Source of the DNA: Microbispora catharanthi
GTDB lineage: Bacteria; Actinomycetota; Actinomycetes; Streptosporangiales; Streptosporangiaceae
Direction: 5' to 3'
DNA: 64,000 nt
NCBI RefSeq assembly: GCF_006334915.2
Contig: NZ_VDMA02000023.1
Span: forward strand, 62,001 to 126,000
The notes below the pieces were generated by a model, which saw only the letters and a program-made list of their open reading frames with translations, was not told where the DNA came from and did no database searches. Position numbers and translations under genes: made by a program. Of the stretch, positions 21,634-32,006 are shown piece after piece (the stretch's first letter is position 1; every line of letters begins with the position of its first letter).

Positions 21634-23661
21634 TTGAGGCAGGCCACGCTGACAACGACGTTCCGAGACCTGGGAGTCATCCCGGAGATCGCTGATGCGC
21701 TCGAGACCGAGGGCATCACTTCACCATTCCCGATTCAGGAGATGGCGCTCCCGCTGGCGCTGGCCGGCCAGGACGTCATCGGACAGGCGCGCACCGGCAC
21801 CGGCAAGACCTATGCCTTCGGCGTCGCCATGCTGCAGCTCGTCGGCAAACCGAGGAAGAACCGCAAGAAGCCCCGCGGCCTGGTCCTCGTGCCGACCCGC
21901 GAGCTGGCCCTTCAGGTGACCGAGGACCTGGTCCTCGCCGCCGGGAAGCTGGGGTCGCGCATCCTCACCGTGTACGGCGGGCGCGCGTACGAGCCGCAGA
22001 TCGAGGCGCTCAAGAACGGCGTCGACGTGATCGTCGGAACGCCCGGGCGGCTGCTCGACCTGGTCAAGCAGAAGCACCTCGACCTCAGCCAGATCACCAT
22101 GCTCGTCCTCGACGAGGCCGACCGCATGCTGGATCTCGGCTTCCTTCCGGACATCGAGCGGATCATCAAGCTGGTGCCCGAGAAGCGGCAGACCATGCTG
22201 TTCTCGGCGACCATGCCCGGTGAGATCGTGAACCTGGCCCGCCGTTACCTCACCCAGCCGACCCGGGTCCGGGCGGAGAGCGGCACGGCCGAGGCCGAGA
22301 CGACCACGCTGACGACGCAGCACGTCTACCGCACGCACCGCATGGACAAGATCGAGATCCTGGCCCGCCTGCTGCAGAGCAGGGGCGCCGGGCTCACGAT
22401 GGTCTTCTGCGAGACCAAGCGGGCCTGCGACATGGTCGCCGAGCAGCTCAAGGACAAGGGCTTCGCCGTGGCGGCCGTCCACGGCGACCTCGGCCAGGGC
22501 CAGCGCGAGCAGGCGCTGCGGGCGTTCCGCAGCGGCAAGATCAACGTGCTGGTGGCCACCGACGTCGCGGCGCGCGGCATCGACATCGACGACGTCACCC
22601 ACGTCGTCAACTACGACTGCCCGCAGGACGAGAAGGCCTACGTCCACCGGATCGGCCGTACGGGCCGGGCGGGCCGCACGGGCGTCGCGGTGACCTTCGT
22701 CGAGTGGACCGAGCTGGCCCGCTGGAAGGTCATCAACAACGCGCTCTCGCTCGACTTCAGCGAGCCCGTCGAGACCTATTCGAGCTCCCCGCATCTGTAC
22801 GGCGACCTCGACATCCCCGAGGGGACCAAGGGCGTGCTGCCGCGCGCCCAGCGCTCCCGGGCGGGCCTGGAGGCCGAGGAGATCGAGGACCTCGGAGAGA
22901 CCGGGCGCACCCGCTCCCGCGGCAAGTCCGGTCGCGGCGATCGGGAGGAGCGCCGCGAGCGCCCCGCCCGCACCCGCGAGCGGCGGCGGACCCGTGGGGG
23001 CCGCTTCCAGGACGCCGAGGCGCCCTCGGCGGAGACCGAGGCGCCGGCTCCGCAGGAGGCTCCCGTGGAGACTCCTGCCGAGGCCACTGTGAATGCCACT
23101 GTGAATGCCGATGTGGAGACCGCTGTGGAGACCGCAGCCGAGGCCGCGCCGGGGCGCCGTGGGCGCAGGGGCGCGAACACGGCGGCCCTGACCGGCGCGC
23201 TGGCCGACGTCGGGGCCGTACGGCCCGGCGAGGACGGCCCTCTGGACGGTGCGGCGGAGCACGCCGAGGCCGGTGACGGGCCGGAGCCGGAGGCGGCGTC
23301 CACCCGCAGGACCACCCGCCGCAGGACCCGCGCCGCCGACCCGGCGCCCGCGGTCGAGGAGCAGGTGGAGGAGCGCCCGGCCCGGCGCCGCAGGACCCGT
23401 GCGGCCGACACCGCCGAACAGGCACTCCCGGTGGAGGAGCCGGCCGTGGAAGCGCCCGCGAGCGAGGTCGCCGACGAGCCCGCCGAGCGGCCGGCCCCGC
23501 AGCCGGAGCCGGAGCGGATCATCCCGGCCAGTCCGTTCATGATCGTTTTCAGGTCTCCCGACCTCGCGACCGATGACGACGATCCCGCACCGTCCGCCGC
23601 AAGCGAGCGCGTCCAGCAGCGGCGCCGCCCGCCCCGGCCGCGTCCCCGTCGTACGGGGTGA
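21634..23661 (+). CDS. DEAD-box RNA helicase with long disordered tail
   Basis: 675 residues. Core about 5-375 with Q motif (FRDLG..PFPIQ), motif I ARTGTGKT, Ia PTRELALQ, GG, TPGRL, II DEAD, III SAT, and C-lobe motifs VFCETK, RGIDI and HRIGRTGRAGRTG. The tail of about 280 residues is rich in Glu, Ala, Pro and Arg with repeated RRRTRAAD-like units, typical of actinobacterial RNA-degradation/cold-shock helicases. The start is uncertain: a TTG at 21634 is the first in-frame initiator; family members often begin MTTTFRDLG, which would need the nearby CTG at 21649. The promoter region carries GTGTCGATC repeats. Confidence 0.9.
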   Translation: MRQATLTTTFRDLGVIPEIADALETEGITSPFPIQEMALPLALAGQDVIGQARTGTGKTYAFGVAMLQLVGKPRKNRKKPRGLVLVPTRELALQVTEDLVLAAGKLGSRILTVYGGRAYEPQIEALKNGVDVIVGTPGRLLDLVKQKHLDLSQITMLVLDEADRMLDLGFLPDIERIIKLVPEKRQTMLFSATMPGEIVNLARRYLTQPTRVRAESGTAEAETTTLTTQHVYRTHRMDKIEILARLLQSRGAGLTMVFCETKRACDMVAEQLKDKGFAVAAVHGDLGQGQREQALRAFRSGKINVLVATDVAARGIDIDDVTHVVNYDCPQDEKAYVHRIGRTGRAGRTGVAVTFVEWTELARWKVINNALSLDFSEPVETYSSSPHLYGDLDIPEGTKGVLPRAQRSRAGLEAEEIEDLGETGRTRSRGKSGRGDREERRERPARTRERRRTRGGRFQDAEAPSAETEAPAPQEAPVETPAEATVNATVNADVETAVETAAEAAPGRRGRRGANTAALTGALADVGAVRPGEDGPLDGAAEHAEAGDGPEPEAASTRRTTRRRTRAADPAPAVEEQVEERPARRRRTRAADTAEQALPVEEPAVEAPASEVADEPAERPAPQPEPERIIPASPFMIVFRSPDLATDDDDPAPSAASERVQQRRRPPRPRPRRTG

Positions 23662-23701
23662 GCGGCCGGCACAGGCCCGCTCGGCGATGAGCACGACCGC
23701 A

Positions 23702-23750
23702 GGGGCAGGGAGGGCACCGGACAACCGGCGCTCTCCCTGCCCCCGTTCTT
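23702..23750 (+). terminator. Terminator after the DEAD-box gene
   Basis: GGGGCAGGGAG (23702-23712) pairs with CTCCCTGCCCC (23733-23743), followed by GTTCTTT. The rest of 23751-23965 is non-coding. Confidence 0.8.
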
Positions 23751-23965
23751 TGAGGGCCGCTTCGCCCCGCAGTGGGTATGACCTGGACAGGAGGCATGCG
23801 CAATGACCGTCCGAAACCCTCGTAGTCCCTTCGGCAGTGTCGCCGGGATCTTCTCTGGGTATCGTGATGCCACGTGAGTGAGCGAGCCTTCAGCAGACGG
23901 TCCAGGACGTGGGGCCGGTCCGGCCCATCGGTTCCCGGGATCCGGGGTGAGGTGGAGGAGGCCTC

Positions 23966-24847
23966 GTGAGCACGCCACGGTTCCTGACCCTTCCTCCGGG
24001 TGTCAGCAGTGAGCAGATCGAGACGCCGCTGGGCTCGTTCGCGGCTCTCGAAGCGCTTCCGTCCAGCGGTGTCCCCGAACGCTGGCCCGCACTTCTCGTC
24101 CCCGGTTTCACGGGGTCGAAGGAGGACTTCATCGCCGTGCTGCAGACACTCGCGCAGGCCGGCCGCAGGGTGATCGCGGTCGACATGCGCGGGCAGTACG
24201 AGACGCCGGGCCCGGACGATCCGTCGGCGTACTCGTGCGCGGCACTCGGCGCGGACGTCGACGCGATCGCCGCGGTGGTCGGTCAGGGCGAGCCCGTCCA
24301 CCTGCTGGGACACTCCTTCGGCGGGCTGGTCGCCCGGGAGACGGCGCTGCACGGCGCCAAACTCGCCTCGCTCACGCTCATGAGCTCGGGGCCCGCGGGC
24401 ATCGTCGGGCCGCGGGAGCGGATGGGCCGGATGATGCTGGCCGAGCTTCCGGAGTACGGCCTCGACTACATGTGGTCGAACAGGATGGAGCCCGAGGCGC
24501 TGGCGGCGGGCGTCCCCGACGACATCGTCGCGTTCCTGCGCAAGCGGCTGCTCGCCAACCATCCCACCGGTCTCGTGGCGATGGCGCACGAGGTCCTGGG
24601 CGCTCCCGACCGCTGCGCGGAGCTGGCCGGGTGCGGGCTCGACCTCCTGGTCCTGTACGGCGAGCACGACGACGGCTGGCCGCCGCTGCTGCAGGCCGAG
24701 ATGGCCCGCAGGCTCGACGCGGAGTGCGTCGTGGTGCCTGGGGCGCTCCACTCGCCGGCCGTCGAGGCCCCCGAGACCACCGCGGCGGCCCTGACCCGAT
24801 TCTGGAACGCGGCGGAGAGCCGGCTGCTCCAGCACCAGCACGGATGA
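23966..24847 (+). CDS. Alpha/beta-hydrolase
   Basis: 293 residues. Hydrolase core with LLVPGFTGSKEDF near the N-terminus, DMRGQYETPGP, nucleophile elbow LGHSFGG (Ser), a candidate acid at 'YGEHDDGW' and a final His in 'GALHSPAVEAPE'. No signal peptide. The GTG follows a GGTGGAGGAGG site. The wording is that of a general esterase/lipase-like family; substrate unknown. It is ten bases ahead of the MpaB-like gene and probably cotranscribed. Confidence 0.88.
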   Translation: MSTPRFLTLPPGVSSEQIETPLGSFAALEALPSSGVPERWPALLVPGFTGSKEDFIAVLQTLAQAGRRVIAVDMRGQYETPGPDDPSAYSCAALGADVDAIAAVVGQGEPVHLLGHSFGGLVARETALHGAKLASLTLMSSGPAGIVGPRERMGRMMLAELPEYGLDYMWSNRMEPEALAAGVPDDIVAFLRKRLLANHPTGLVAMAHEVLGAPDRCAELAGCGLDLLVLYGEHDDGWPPLLQAEMARRLDAECVVVPGALHSPAVEAPETTAAALTRFWNAAESRLLQHQHG

Positions 24848-24857
24848 CCCGGTCGCC

Positions 24858-25769
24858 ATGCCCGCGAAGAGCGGCCTGACCGCCCAGCCTCCGGAGTCCG
24901 CGACGTGGCTGGTCCACGTCGACCGGAGCATGTGGGTGGGCGGCGTTCGCGGCCTGATGCTGCAGGCCCTGCATCCGCTGGCGATGCGGGGTGTGTGGCA
25001 GAACTCCAACTTCCGGGACGACCCCTTCGGCCGGCTGCGCCGTACGGCGGACTTCGTGGGCCGCGTGACGTACGGCAGCCCCGAGGAGGCCGAGGAGATC
25101 GGCAGGCGGGTGCGCGCGATCCACCGGACCCTGCGCATCCGCGACCCCGACACGGGCAGGACCCACCGGGTGGACGAGCCCGAGCTGCTGCTGTGGGTCC
25201 ACTGCGCGGAGGTGATGTCCTACCTGGAGGTCGTCCGCCGCGCGGGCGTCCCGATCAGCGACCGGCAGGCCGACCAGTACCTCGCGGAGCAGCGGCGCAG
25301 CGCCATGTACGTCGGTCTCCACGCGGACGACGTGCCCGGCTCGGTCGGCGAGATGACCGACTACTTCGCCCGGATGCGGCCGGTCCTGCGGGTCATCCCC
25401 GAGTCGGCCGCCGCCGTGCGGTTCCTGCTCTGGCCGCGCCTGCCGGAGAGCATGCGCTTCCTGTCTCCGGCCAAGCCGGTCTACTTCCCGTTCGGCGCGC
25501 TGTGCTACTACACGCTGCCCGACTGGGCCCGCCGCCTGTACGGCGCGCTTCCCGAGGTGCCCCAGATCGCGGTCACGGCGGCGTTGCGGGCCTTCCGGCT
25601 GACCATGAACGCGATCCCCGACTTCGTGCACCAGCAGGTGCTGGACGAGGGCACCAGAGCGATGCTGCGGGCCTCGCGCGAACGCCTGGGCGCCGCCGGA
25701 TACGACGTCGGCAAGGGCCTCAGGGCGCTGGTCGATCCTCGCCGCCATCCCGGCCCTGCGCCGGGCTGA
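24858..25769 (+). CDS. MpaB-like oxygenase (DUF2236)
   Basis: 303 residues of the DUF2236/MpaB family, heme-binding oxygenase-like proteins such as latex-clearing Lcp and MpaB. Characteristic stretches: 'GGVRGLMLQALHPLAMRGV', 'FGRLRRTADFVGRVTYG', 'RVDEPELLLWVHCAEVMSYL' (with the conserved His) and 'FGALCYYTLPDWARRLYG'. It is probably redox active, with unknown substrate. Its 3' end overlaps the convergent nuclease gene by 50 bases. Confidence 0.85.
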   Translation: MPAKSGLTAQPPESATWLVHVDRSMWVGGVRGLMLQALHPLAMRGVWQNSNFRDDPFGRLRRTADFVGRVTYGSPEEAEEIGRRVRAIHRTLRIRDPDTGRTHRVDEPELLLWVHCAEVMSYLEVVRRAGVPISDRQADQYLAEQRRSAMYVGLHADDVPGSVGEMTDYFARMRPVLRVIPESAAAVRFLLWPRLPESMRFLSPAKPVYFPFGALCYYTLPDWARRLYGALPEVPQIAVTAALRAFRLTMNAIPDFVHQQVLDEGTRAMLRASRERLGAAGYDVGKGLRALVDPRRHPGPAPG

Positions 25770-26685
25770 GGCCGGAGGAGCCGGGCGTCTCGGCCAGGCC
25801 GTCCCAGGGGAGCCGGTCGGGCGAGGCGGCCCGCCCCTCGGGGCAGTGGCGGCGGAAGTCGCACCAGGAGCAGATGGGGCCCGGTTCCGGCGGGAACAGC
25901 CGGTCGATCTCGGGCGGCACCGCGAGCGCGCCCGCGCCTTCCTCCCGTCTCGGTGCGGGAACGGCGCGCTTCGTGGGTCCGGCCCATTCGCGGTAGGCGT
26001 CGTCGGCGTCGGCCGCCTCCGTCGCGATGTCCTCGGCCCGGCGCAGGTGCCGGGCGAGCGACTCGTCGGTGTGCTCCCACTCCGCGACCGTCCCGGTGGG
26101 CAGGTGGTGCAGCTCCACCCGGCGGCAGGCCCGGCGCATCATGCGGGACGAGGCGATCGCGTAGACGGCCAGCGCGATCGACGAACGGGCGTCGTCGGAG
26201 GTCGGCGGGCGGCGGCCGGTCTTGTAGTCGACCACGACCAGTTCGTCCCCGCGCCGGTCGAGCCGGTCCACGCGCCCGGACACGGCGATGACCGACGTAC
26301 GCGTGGCGACCGTGCGCTCGACGCCCACCGGCTCGTCACCGGGGTCGAGCGTGGCGACGTAGGAGGAGACCATCTCGCGGGCCCGGTCCCGCCACGCGGC
26401 CGACTGCTCCTCGTCCCTGAACCCCTCGCGGATCCAGCCGTTGGTCAGCAGCACGGCCGCCATCACCGGCGTACGCCGGTCGTACGGCTCCCGCCACCAC
26501 GCGGCCAGCGCGTTGTGGACGGAGGCCCCCACGCTGTTGTGCGCCCACGGGGGCCCCTTCTGCGGAGCGGGCCGGTCGAGGTAGGTGAAGCGGTAGCGGC
26601 GCCTGCAGTCGAGCCAGGTGTTCAGGCGCGACGGCGTGCAGGTGTAGAGCCGCCTCGGCATGCCGTCGAGGCCGAGCTGCTCCAC
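25720..26685 (-). CDS. RecB-like PD-(D/E)XK nuclease with Cys cluster
   Basis: 321 residues. N-terminal 'SRLNTWLDCRRRYRFTYLDRP' and C-terminal CSWCDFRRHC supply the four Cys of an AddB/Cas4-type iron-sulfur cluster. The nuclease core has GRVDRLDRRGDELVVVDYKTGR, with Asp and the Lys-containing motif typical of RecB-type active sites. No helicase domain is present. Stand-alone proteins of this kind occur widely in actinomycetes and are inferred to act in DNA repair. GTG start at 26685, four bases after the MBL-fold gene. Confidence 0.85.
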   Translation of the reverse strand: MEQLGLDGMPRRLYTCTPSRLNTWLDCRRRYRFTYLDRPAPQKGPPWAHNSVGASVHNALAAWWREPYDRRTPVMAAVLLTNGWIREGFRDEEQSAAWRDRAREMVSSYVATLDPGDEPVGVERTVATRTSVIAVSGRVDRLDRRGDELVVVDYKTGRRPPTSDDARSSIALAVYAIASSRMMRRACRRVELHHLPTGTVAEWEHTDESLARHLRRAEDIATEAADADDAYREWAGPTKRAVPAPRREEGAGALAVPPEIDRLFPPEPGPICSWCDFRRHCPEGRAASPDRLPWDGLAETPGSSGLSPAQGRDGGEDRPAP

Positions 26686-26689
26686 GGCC

Positions 26690-27400
26690 CTACTCGTCGA
26701 GGTTCAGCTTGATGCCGGACGCCCCGGTGCCGTCCACGAGGGGCGGCGCCGCGTCGGCCTCCTGGGCGCCGGTCAGCGACCCCGACAGCCAGCGGTCGAA
26801 CTCCGGCTCCAGGTCGCCGATCCTGCCCTCCTCGCCGTGCGCGGGCAGCACCCTCGTCTCGTGCGGCAGCGTGAACAGCCTCTCGCCGATCGAGGTGAGC
26901 TGGTCGGCGAGCGCGGGGTACTCCCCGCCGAGCTTGCCGGGGCCGTCCATGAGCAGGGTCTTGCCGGTGAAGACCGCGCCGAGACCCTCGCAGTAGAGCG
27001 AGACGCCCCCCGGCGTGACGCCCGGCGTGGAGAGCACCTCCAGCTCGACGTCGGCCACGGAGAACAACCCCTCGTCCTCCATGTCGATGTCGGGCCAGGT
27101 CTCCTCCCAGGTCTGCCGCCACAGGCGCTTGTCCTTGGGGTGGACGGCGATCACGGCCTCGTCCCTGGCCGCCACCTCGATCGCGGCGCCCACGTGGTCG
27201 GGCAGGCCGTGGGTGCAGATGACGGCGAGGACCTCGCGGTCGCCGACCTTCTCCAGGATCTTGTCGGCGTCCCGCGCCGGGTCGATGACGATCACCTCGT
27301 CGTCGTCGCCCACGATCCAGGTGTTGTTCTCGACCTTGTGCTCGTCGCCTTCGATGTCCACGAGGCCCGAGGTCACCACTCGTTCGATACGCGCTGTCAC
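26690..27400 (-). CDS. Degenerate metallo-beta-lactamase-fold protein
   Basis: 236 residues matching an actinobacterial MBL hydrolase family (VENNTWIVGDDDEVIVIDPA). Metal ligands are lost: the usual THAHNDH is THGLPDH, TPGHTPG is TPGVTPG, and FSGDTLF is FTGKTLL; only the final His (LPAHGEE) and two others remain. The fold is otherwise complete and the gene is intact. It may bind only one metal, or none, and act as a non-catalytic or altered enzyme (inference). The Asp/His losses are visible directly. Confidence 0.82.
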   Translation of the reverse strand: MTARIERVVTSGLVDIEGDEHKVENNTWIVGDDDEVIVIDPARDADKILEKVGDREVLAVICTHGLPDHVGAAIEVAARDEAVIAVHPKDKRLWRQTWEETWPDIDMEDEGLFSVADVELEVLSTPGVTPGGVSLYCEGLGAVFTGKTLLMDGPGKLGGEYPALADQLTSIGERLFTLPHETRVLPAHGEEGRIGDLEPEFDRWLSGSLTGAQEADAAPPLVDGTGASGIKLNLDE

Positions 27401-27442
27401 GGCTCAGAACCTTACTATCCCTCGCGCTTCGGACCCGCCGTA

Positions 27443-28087
27443 CTAGAGATCCCCGTCGAGGCGCGGCGAGAAGGCGCCGAAGGGCAGGTCGAGCGCCTGG
27501 TCCTGGTCCCGCAGGTCACGCAGCGACAGGTTGGCCAGCGCGACGAAGCAGCCGGCCTCGACGGGCCAGGTGACCGTCCACAGCCAGTTGCCGAGGGCCT
27601 CGCCCACGTAGACGGCCCGGTCTTCCGGCACCCCCCGCCCCGCGCACCACAGCGCCGTCGGATGGCCGCGTGCGTCGATCTTGGCGTGCGGGGGGCCGGC
27701 GTCGAAGCCCGCCCCGGGGTCCGGGCCCGGCAGCCCGGCGTACGCGGCGCCGAGACCGATACCGGGTTCCTCTGCGATGAGCAGCATGTCGGCGGGACCG
27801 TGGGTGACCGACGGGCCGGAGAGGGCGACGACGCTCGCCCTCGTGCCTGAGCGCTCGTCACCCACCTCGCCGAAGCCCGTCACCAGCCATCCGGAGGGTA
27901 GCGGCCACGGGAGCCAGACGGGCACCCTGGCCGCCTCGCACAAGGCCTCCAGAGCGGCCTGAGAGGGCCGCCGGGGCGGCTGGAAGGGCAGGACGTCCCC
28001 GTGGGCGGCGCATCGCCAGGAACTCGACCAGACGTTCGGTTCGTGTAGCGGCCCGAAGCACCGCGGACATGTTGGCGCGGTTCTCAC
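27443..28087 (-). CDS. DUF6758 family protein with zinc-ribbon N-terminus
   Basis: 214 residues starting MRTAPTCPRCFGPLHEPNVWSS. The CPRC at the start and the later CAAHG suggest a zinc ribbon. The body contains 'RVPVWLPWPLPSGWLVTGFGEVGDERSG', 'LLIAEEPGIGLGAAYAGLPGPDPG' and 'DLPFGAFSPRL', wording I recognise from a conserved Streptomyces family (DUF6758). No function is assigned. It is followed by the MBL-like gene in the same direction. Confidence 0.82.
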   Translation of the reverse strand: MRTAPTCPRCFGPLHEPNVWSSSWRCAAHGDVLPFQPPRRPSQAALEALCEAARVPVWLPWPLPSGWLVTGFGEVGDERSGTRASVVALSGPSVTHGPADMLLIAEEPGIGLGAAYAGLPGPDPGAGFDAGPPHAKIDARGHPTALWCAGRGVPEDRAVYVGEALGNWLWTVTWPVEAGCFVALANLSLRDLRDQDQALDLPFGAFSPRLDGDL

Positions 28088-28159
28088 AAATATTCACGGT
28101 GCTTCCGTGACGTCCGTACGTCAAGAGTCTGCCCGTTATCTAGTCGTAATCTTGGTGAT

Positions 28160-28553
<394 letters not shown>

Positions 28554-28567
<14 letters not shown>

Positions 28568-31500
28568 CCGTGCTGCGCCAGATCGTCAAGTGGTCGTCGG
28601 CGTAGCCGGCCGACCTGCCGATGGCCACGACGCGGTCGCCGGAGACCGCCACCGCCCCGAGCCACTGCGCCCCCTGGCCGCCGAGGCCGTCCTGGGTGAG
28701 CGTCTGGCGCGACCAGTCCACACCGTCCTCGGACACCCAGGCGGCGCTGTCGGCCTCGCCGCCCTCCGCCGGCGACCGGTGCGACCCGACCGCGACCAGT
28801 CCCCGCCCGGTCGCGGTCAGGTCGAGGACCGAGGCGGCGGCGTCGGCGGGCAGCGTGCCGTACTCCCAGCTCGCGCCGTCGTCGGTGGACAGCGCGGAGA
28901 ACGGGCGGGGACCGTCCTCGGTCATCGCGGTGCCGACGACCACCACGCCGGCCTCGGTCGCGACCACGTGGCGCAGCCCGGCCGAGGTGGTGTCCGGCGG
29001 CAGGACCCGGCCGCGTGCGTTCCAGTTGAGCCCGTCGGTGGAGACCCAGACCACCCCGGTCTCACGGTCGGCGGTGCCCGACCCGCCGACCGCCATGAAC
29101 CCGTCGGGCGTCGCCGTGACGTCGTAGAGGCGCACCCCCGCCCCTCCGGCCGGCATGCTGCCCGGCGCGGAACGGGTGAACCGCTTGAGGTCGGGGCTGA
29201 ACCACAGGGCGGGCAGCGTCCCTGTGGCGGACCTGTCCTCCCCCGCCAGGACATAGCCCTTCGGCCCGGCGGCCACCATGCCGGGCGCGAGCAGGAAGTG
29301 GCCCGCGGGCACCTCGATCGCGGGACCGGGCCGCCAGCTCTTCCCGTCGGCCGAGGTGACCAGCAGCGGCCGGGTCACCGCCGGATCGGTCGTCGTGCTG
29401 CCGGCGGCGAGCCATCCCCTGGGGCCGTGCGCCACGCCGCTGAGCGCCTGGCGCCCCGGTCCGCCCAGCAGGTCGGGGAACGCCGCGTCCTTCCAGTTGG
29501 CTCCGTTGTTGCCGCTCGTCCAGATCGCGGCGTCGCCGTTGGCCGCGCCCACGGCCACGAACGTGCCGCCGGAGGCGGCGACGTCGGCGGTGTCCCTGGC
29601 GAGCCGGTTGAGCCCGGCGATCTCCTTGAGCGGCACGGTGTGCGCCGCCTCGCCCTTCCCCGCGGTGATCAGCACAGGAAGGTTCTCCACGTCGCCGGGC
29701 CCGCGCTTGTCGCCGCCCGCCACGAGCACCCCGGCGTCGGTGATGGCCAGCCCGCGCAGCGTTCCGGGGATCCCGCCGAGGTCGGCGCTCCTGGTCCACT
29801 TCCGCCCGTCCTGGCTGGTGTAGACGGCGTACCGTTCCCAGGCCGACTCGGCCACCGCCGCGACGCCCGCCGCCGACGCGGCCAGCCCGCGCACGCCCGT
29901 CCCCTCGGCACCGAGCGGCCCTATCGTGCCGCACTGGGTCCAGTCGGCGCCTTCGGGCGAGCAGTAGACGCGGACCTCGCCGCCGTCCGACTTCTGCCGG
30001 GTGGGCACGAGCACGAAGCCCTTCTTGGTCACGGCCAGCGCGCCGGGCTCGGGCCGTACGTCCGCCAGGGCCGCGGCCGTGCGCAACCAGGTGCGGCCGC
30101 CGTCGTCGGAGCGCAGGACGACCGAGATGGAGTCGCCGGAGCCCGGATCGGCGAGCGCCACCACCCGGTCGCCCCGGGCGGCCACCGCCCGCATCGCCCT
30201 GACCTTGTCGGGGGTGCCGATCTGGTCGGTGTCCACCCTCGTCCAGCCGACGCCGTCGGGTGACACCCAGGCGACCGGGCCCGCCGTGCCGTCACGCAGG
30301 GTCGTGGCGCCCACCGCGAGGAAGCCGGTCGCGGTCCGCGCCACGTCGGTGATCCTGTCCTGGCTCCAGAACGCGGTCAGCCGGGCGGGGTCCACCGCGG
30401 TCCAGGACCGGCCGTCGGAGGAGACCCACATGCCGCGCGCGGCCGGGCCGGCGGAGCCGGGCGCGTCGGTTCCGACGGCGAGCCAGCGGCCGTCGCCTCC
30501 CGCGACCCTGCCGACCGCCCCGGGCGCGGACTCGTACCCCGGGGCGTCGGCGACCCGGCCCGTCTGCCAGTGCGCGCCGCCGTCGGCGGACACCAGGAAC
30601 AGCGGCCGGGCGAGCGGGCTCGTCGTGTCGCTGCCCGCCGCCACCACCGTCGCGCCGGCCGCGGCGAACGCGGTGAGCACCTGGCTGGAGCCGTTGCCCG
30701 GCAGCCCGGGCGCCGAGAACGCCGCGTCGCCCGACTGTCCGTCGCCGGCGGCGAGGCGCAGCCCGGCCGTGGACGGGCCGCCGGCCCACCTGACGACGGC
30801 CACGCCCAGCACGGCGGCCGCGACGAGGACCACGGCGATCACCGCCGGAGCGACCATCCGGGGGAGGCGCGGAGGGAACCGCCGGACCGGCAGCACCCGC
30901 CTGTGGCGGCGTCCGCCGCTCCCCCGGGGCGGGCCGACGGCCACGAGCATGTCGGGCCGGGCCGGGCGGCCCCCCGGCGGACGCCCGATGCGCTCGACCG
31001 GCTCGACCGGCTCGACCCGCGGGTCGTCGTGCTCGGGCTCGACCGGGATCTCGGGGCTCATGCGGATGCCGGAGGGCTCTGCCAGGCCGTGACGGGAGGC
31101 GGGCTCGGGCGGCGTGTGCGCCCACACGTGCTCCCCCCGCTCACCGGGATCGTGCTCGCCGGGGTCGTGCTCGCGCAGCGGTCCCGATGCGGAGGTGTCG
31201 ATCTCGGGGGCGCCGGGCCCGTCCGGGTTCTCGCGGGGGATCTGGGCGCGCCGCCGCCGGGGCGGGCCCGAGGCGACCAGCTTGTCCGGCCGGTTCACGA
31301 TCCGGCGGCGCCGGCCCTCCTCCTGCGCCGTGGATTCCTGGGCTGTGGACTCCTGGGCCGTCTCCCCCGCCGACCTGGCACCCTCGCCATGCCAGGTCGT
31401 GGGGGCGTCCGCGCGGCCGGGCGGGCCGGTCGCGCCGGCGTCGCCGGGCTCGCCGGGGTCCTCGGGACTTCGTCCGCCGGGGCGGCTGTGACGCGGTTCA

Positions 31501-31871
31501 CCCGTCCCGGACGGCCCCGTTCCGTACGGTGCCGCGTACGGCCTGCGGCCGGTCCTGGGCCCGCGGTCGCGCCGTGCTTCCGGTTCCGGCCCGTCGCCTG
31601 CTTCCGATCCCGGGCGCGGGGCCCAGATGCCGCCGCGTAAGTCCGGGTCGCGTAAGCCCGGGTCGCCGATCTTGCGGTACGGCCGGGTGTCCTCGTCGTC
31701 CCCCGGCTCGCCCGCGTCATCCTGGGCCGCGTCCTCGGGAATCGGGGCCGCGAACGGAGGCAGCGCCCACGGGGACGGGCCGGGCGGCCGGTGATGCAAC
31801 TCCGGCGGGGGCACGGAGGAGGGTTCGCCGGCATCGCGCCGGCGGTCACGCTCGTGGGGGCCTGAGGCCAC
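28554..31871 (-). CDS. Large membrane-anchored Asp-box (sialidase/BNR-like) propeller protein
   Basis: 1105 residues. A disordered, charged cytoplasmic N-terminus (1-338) has two matching segments (RPDKLVASGPPRRRR near 194 and RPDMLVAVGPPRGSG near 305) and TAQES repeats; one membrane helix spans about 339-361; about 740 outer residues form a beta-propeller. I count 12 Asp boxes of the S-x-D/E-G-x-x-W/T type (for example SADGGAHWQ, SSDGRSWT, SEDGVDWS). Asp boxes mark sialidase/sortilin-type propellers, but no catalytic sialidase Arg triad is obvious, so a binding or sensing role is likelier (inference). GTG start after GGGGAGGAGG. Confidence 0.85.
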
Positions 31872-32006
31872 GCTCAGTACCTCCTCCCCGGAGAGGTCAA
31901 TCCGGACCGTTCCACCTGTCGTACGGCAAAGCGATCACAGTGATACCCCATCACGAATCCAGAGCAACACGGGAAGAGCGTGGGGGCCATACCTCTCTAG
32001 TGAGAT

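Noticed and set aside
21404..21637. Short open frame ahead of the DEAD-box helicase as a leader peptide
   Set aside because: No ribosome site and the translated repeats (VD-rich) look like a by-product of the GTGTCGATC DNA repeats; left as a remark only.
31936..31952. GTGATACCCCATCAC, a CRP-like palindrome upstream of the large propeller gene
   Set aside because: The seven-base centre is wrong for the known actinobacterial CRP site and there is no supporting promoter.
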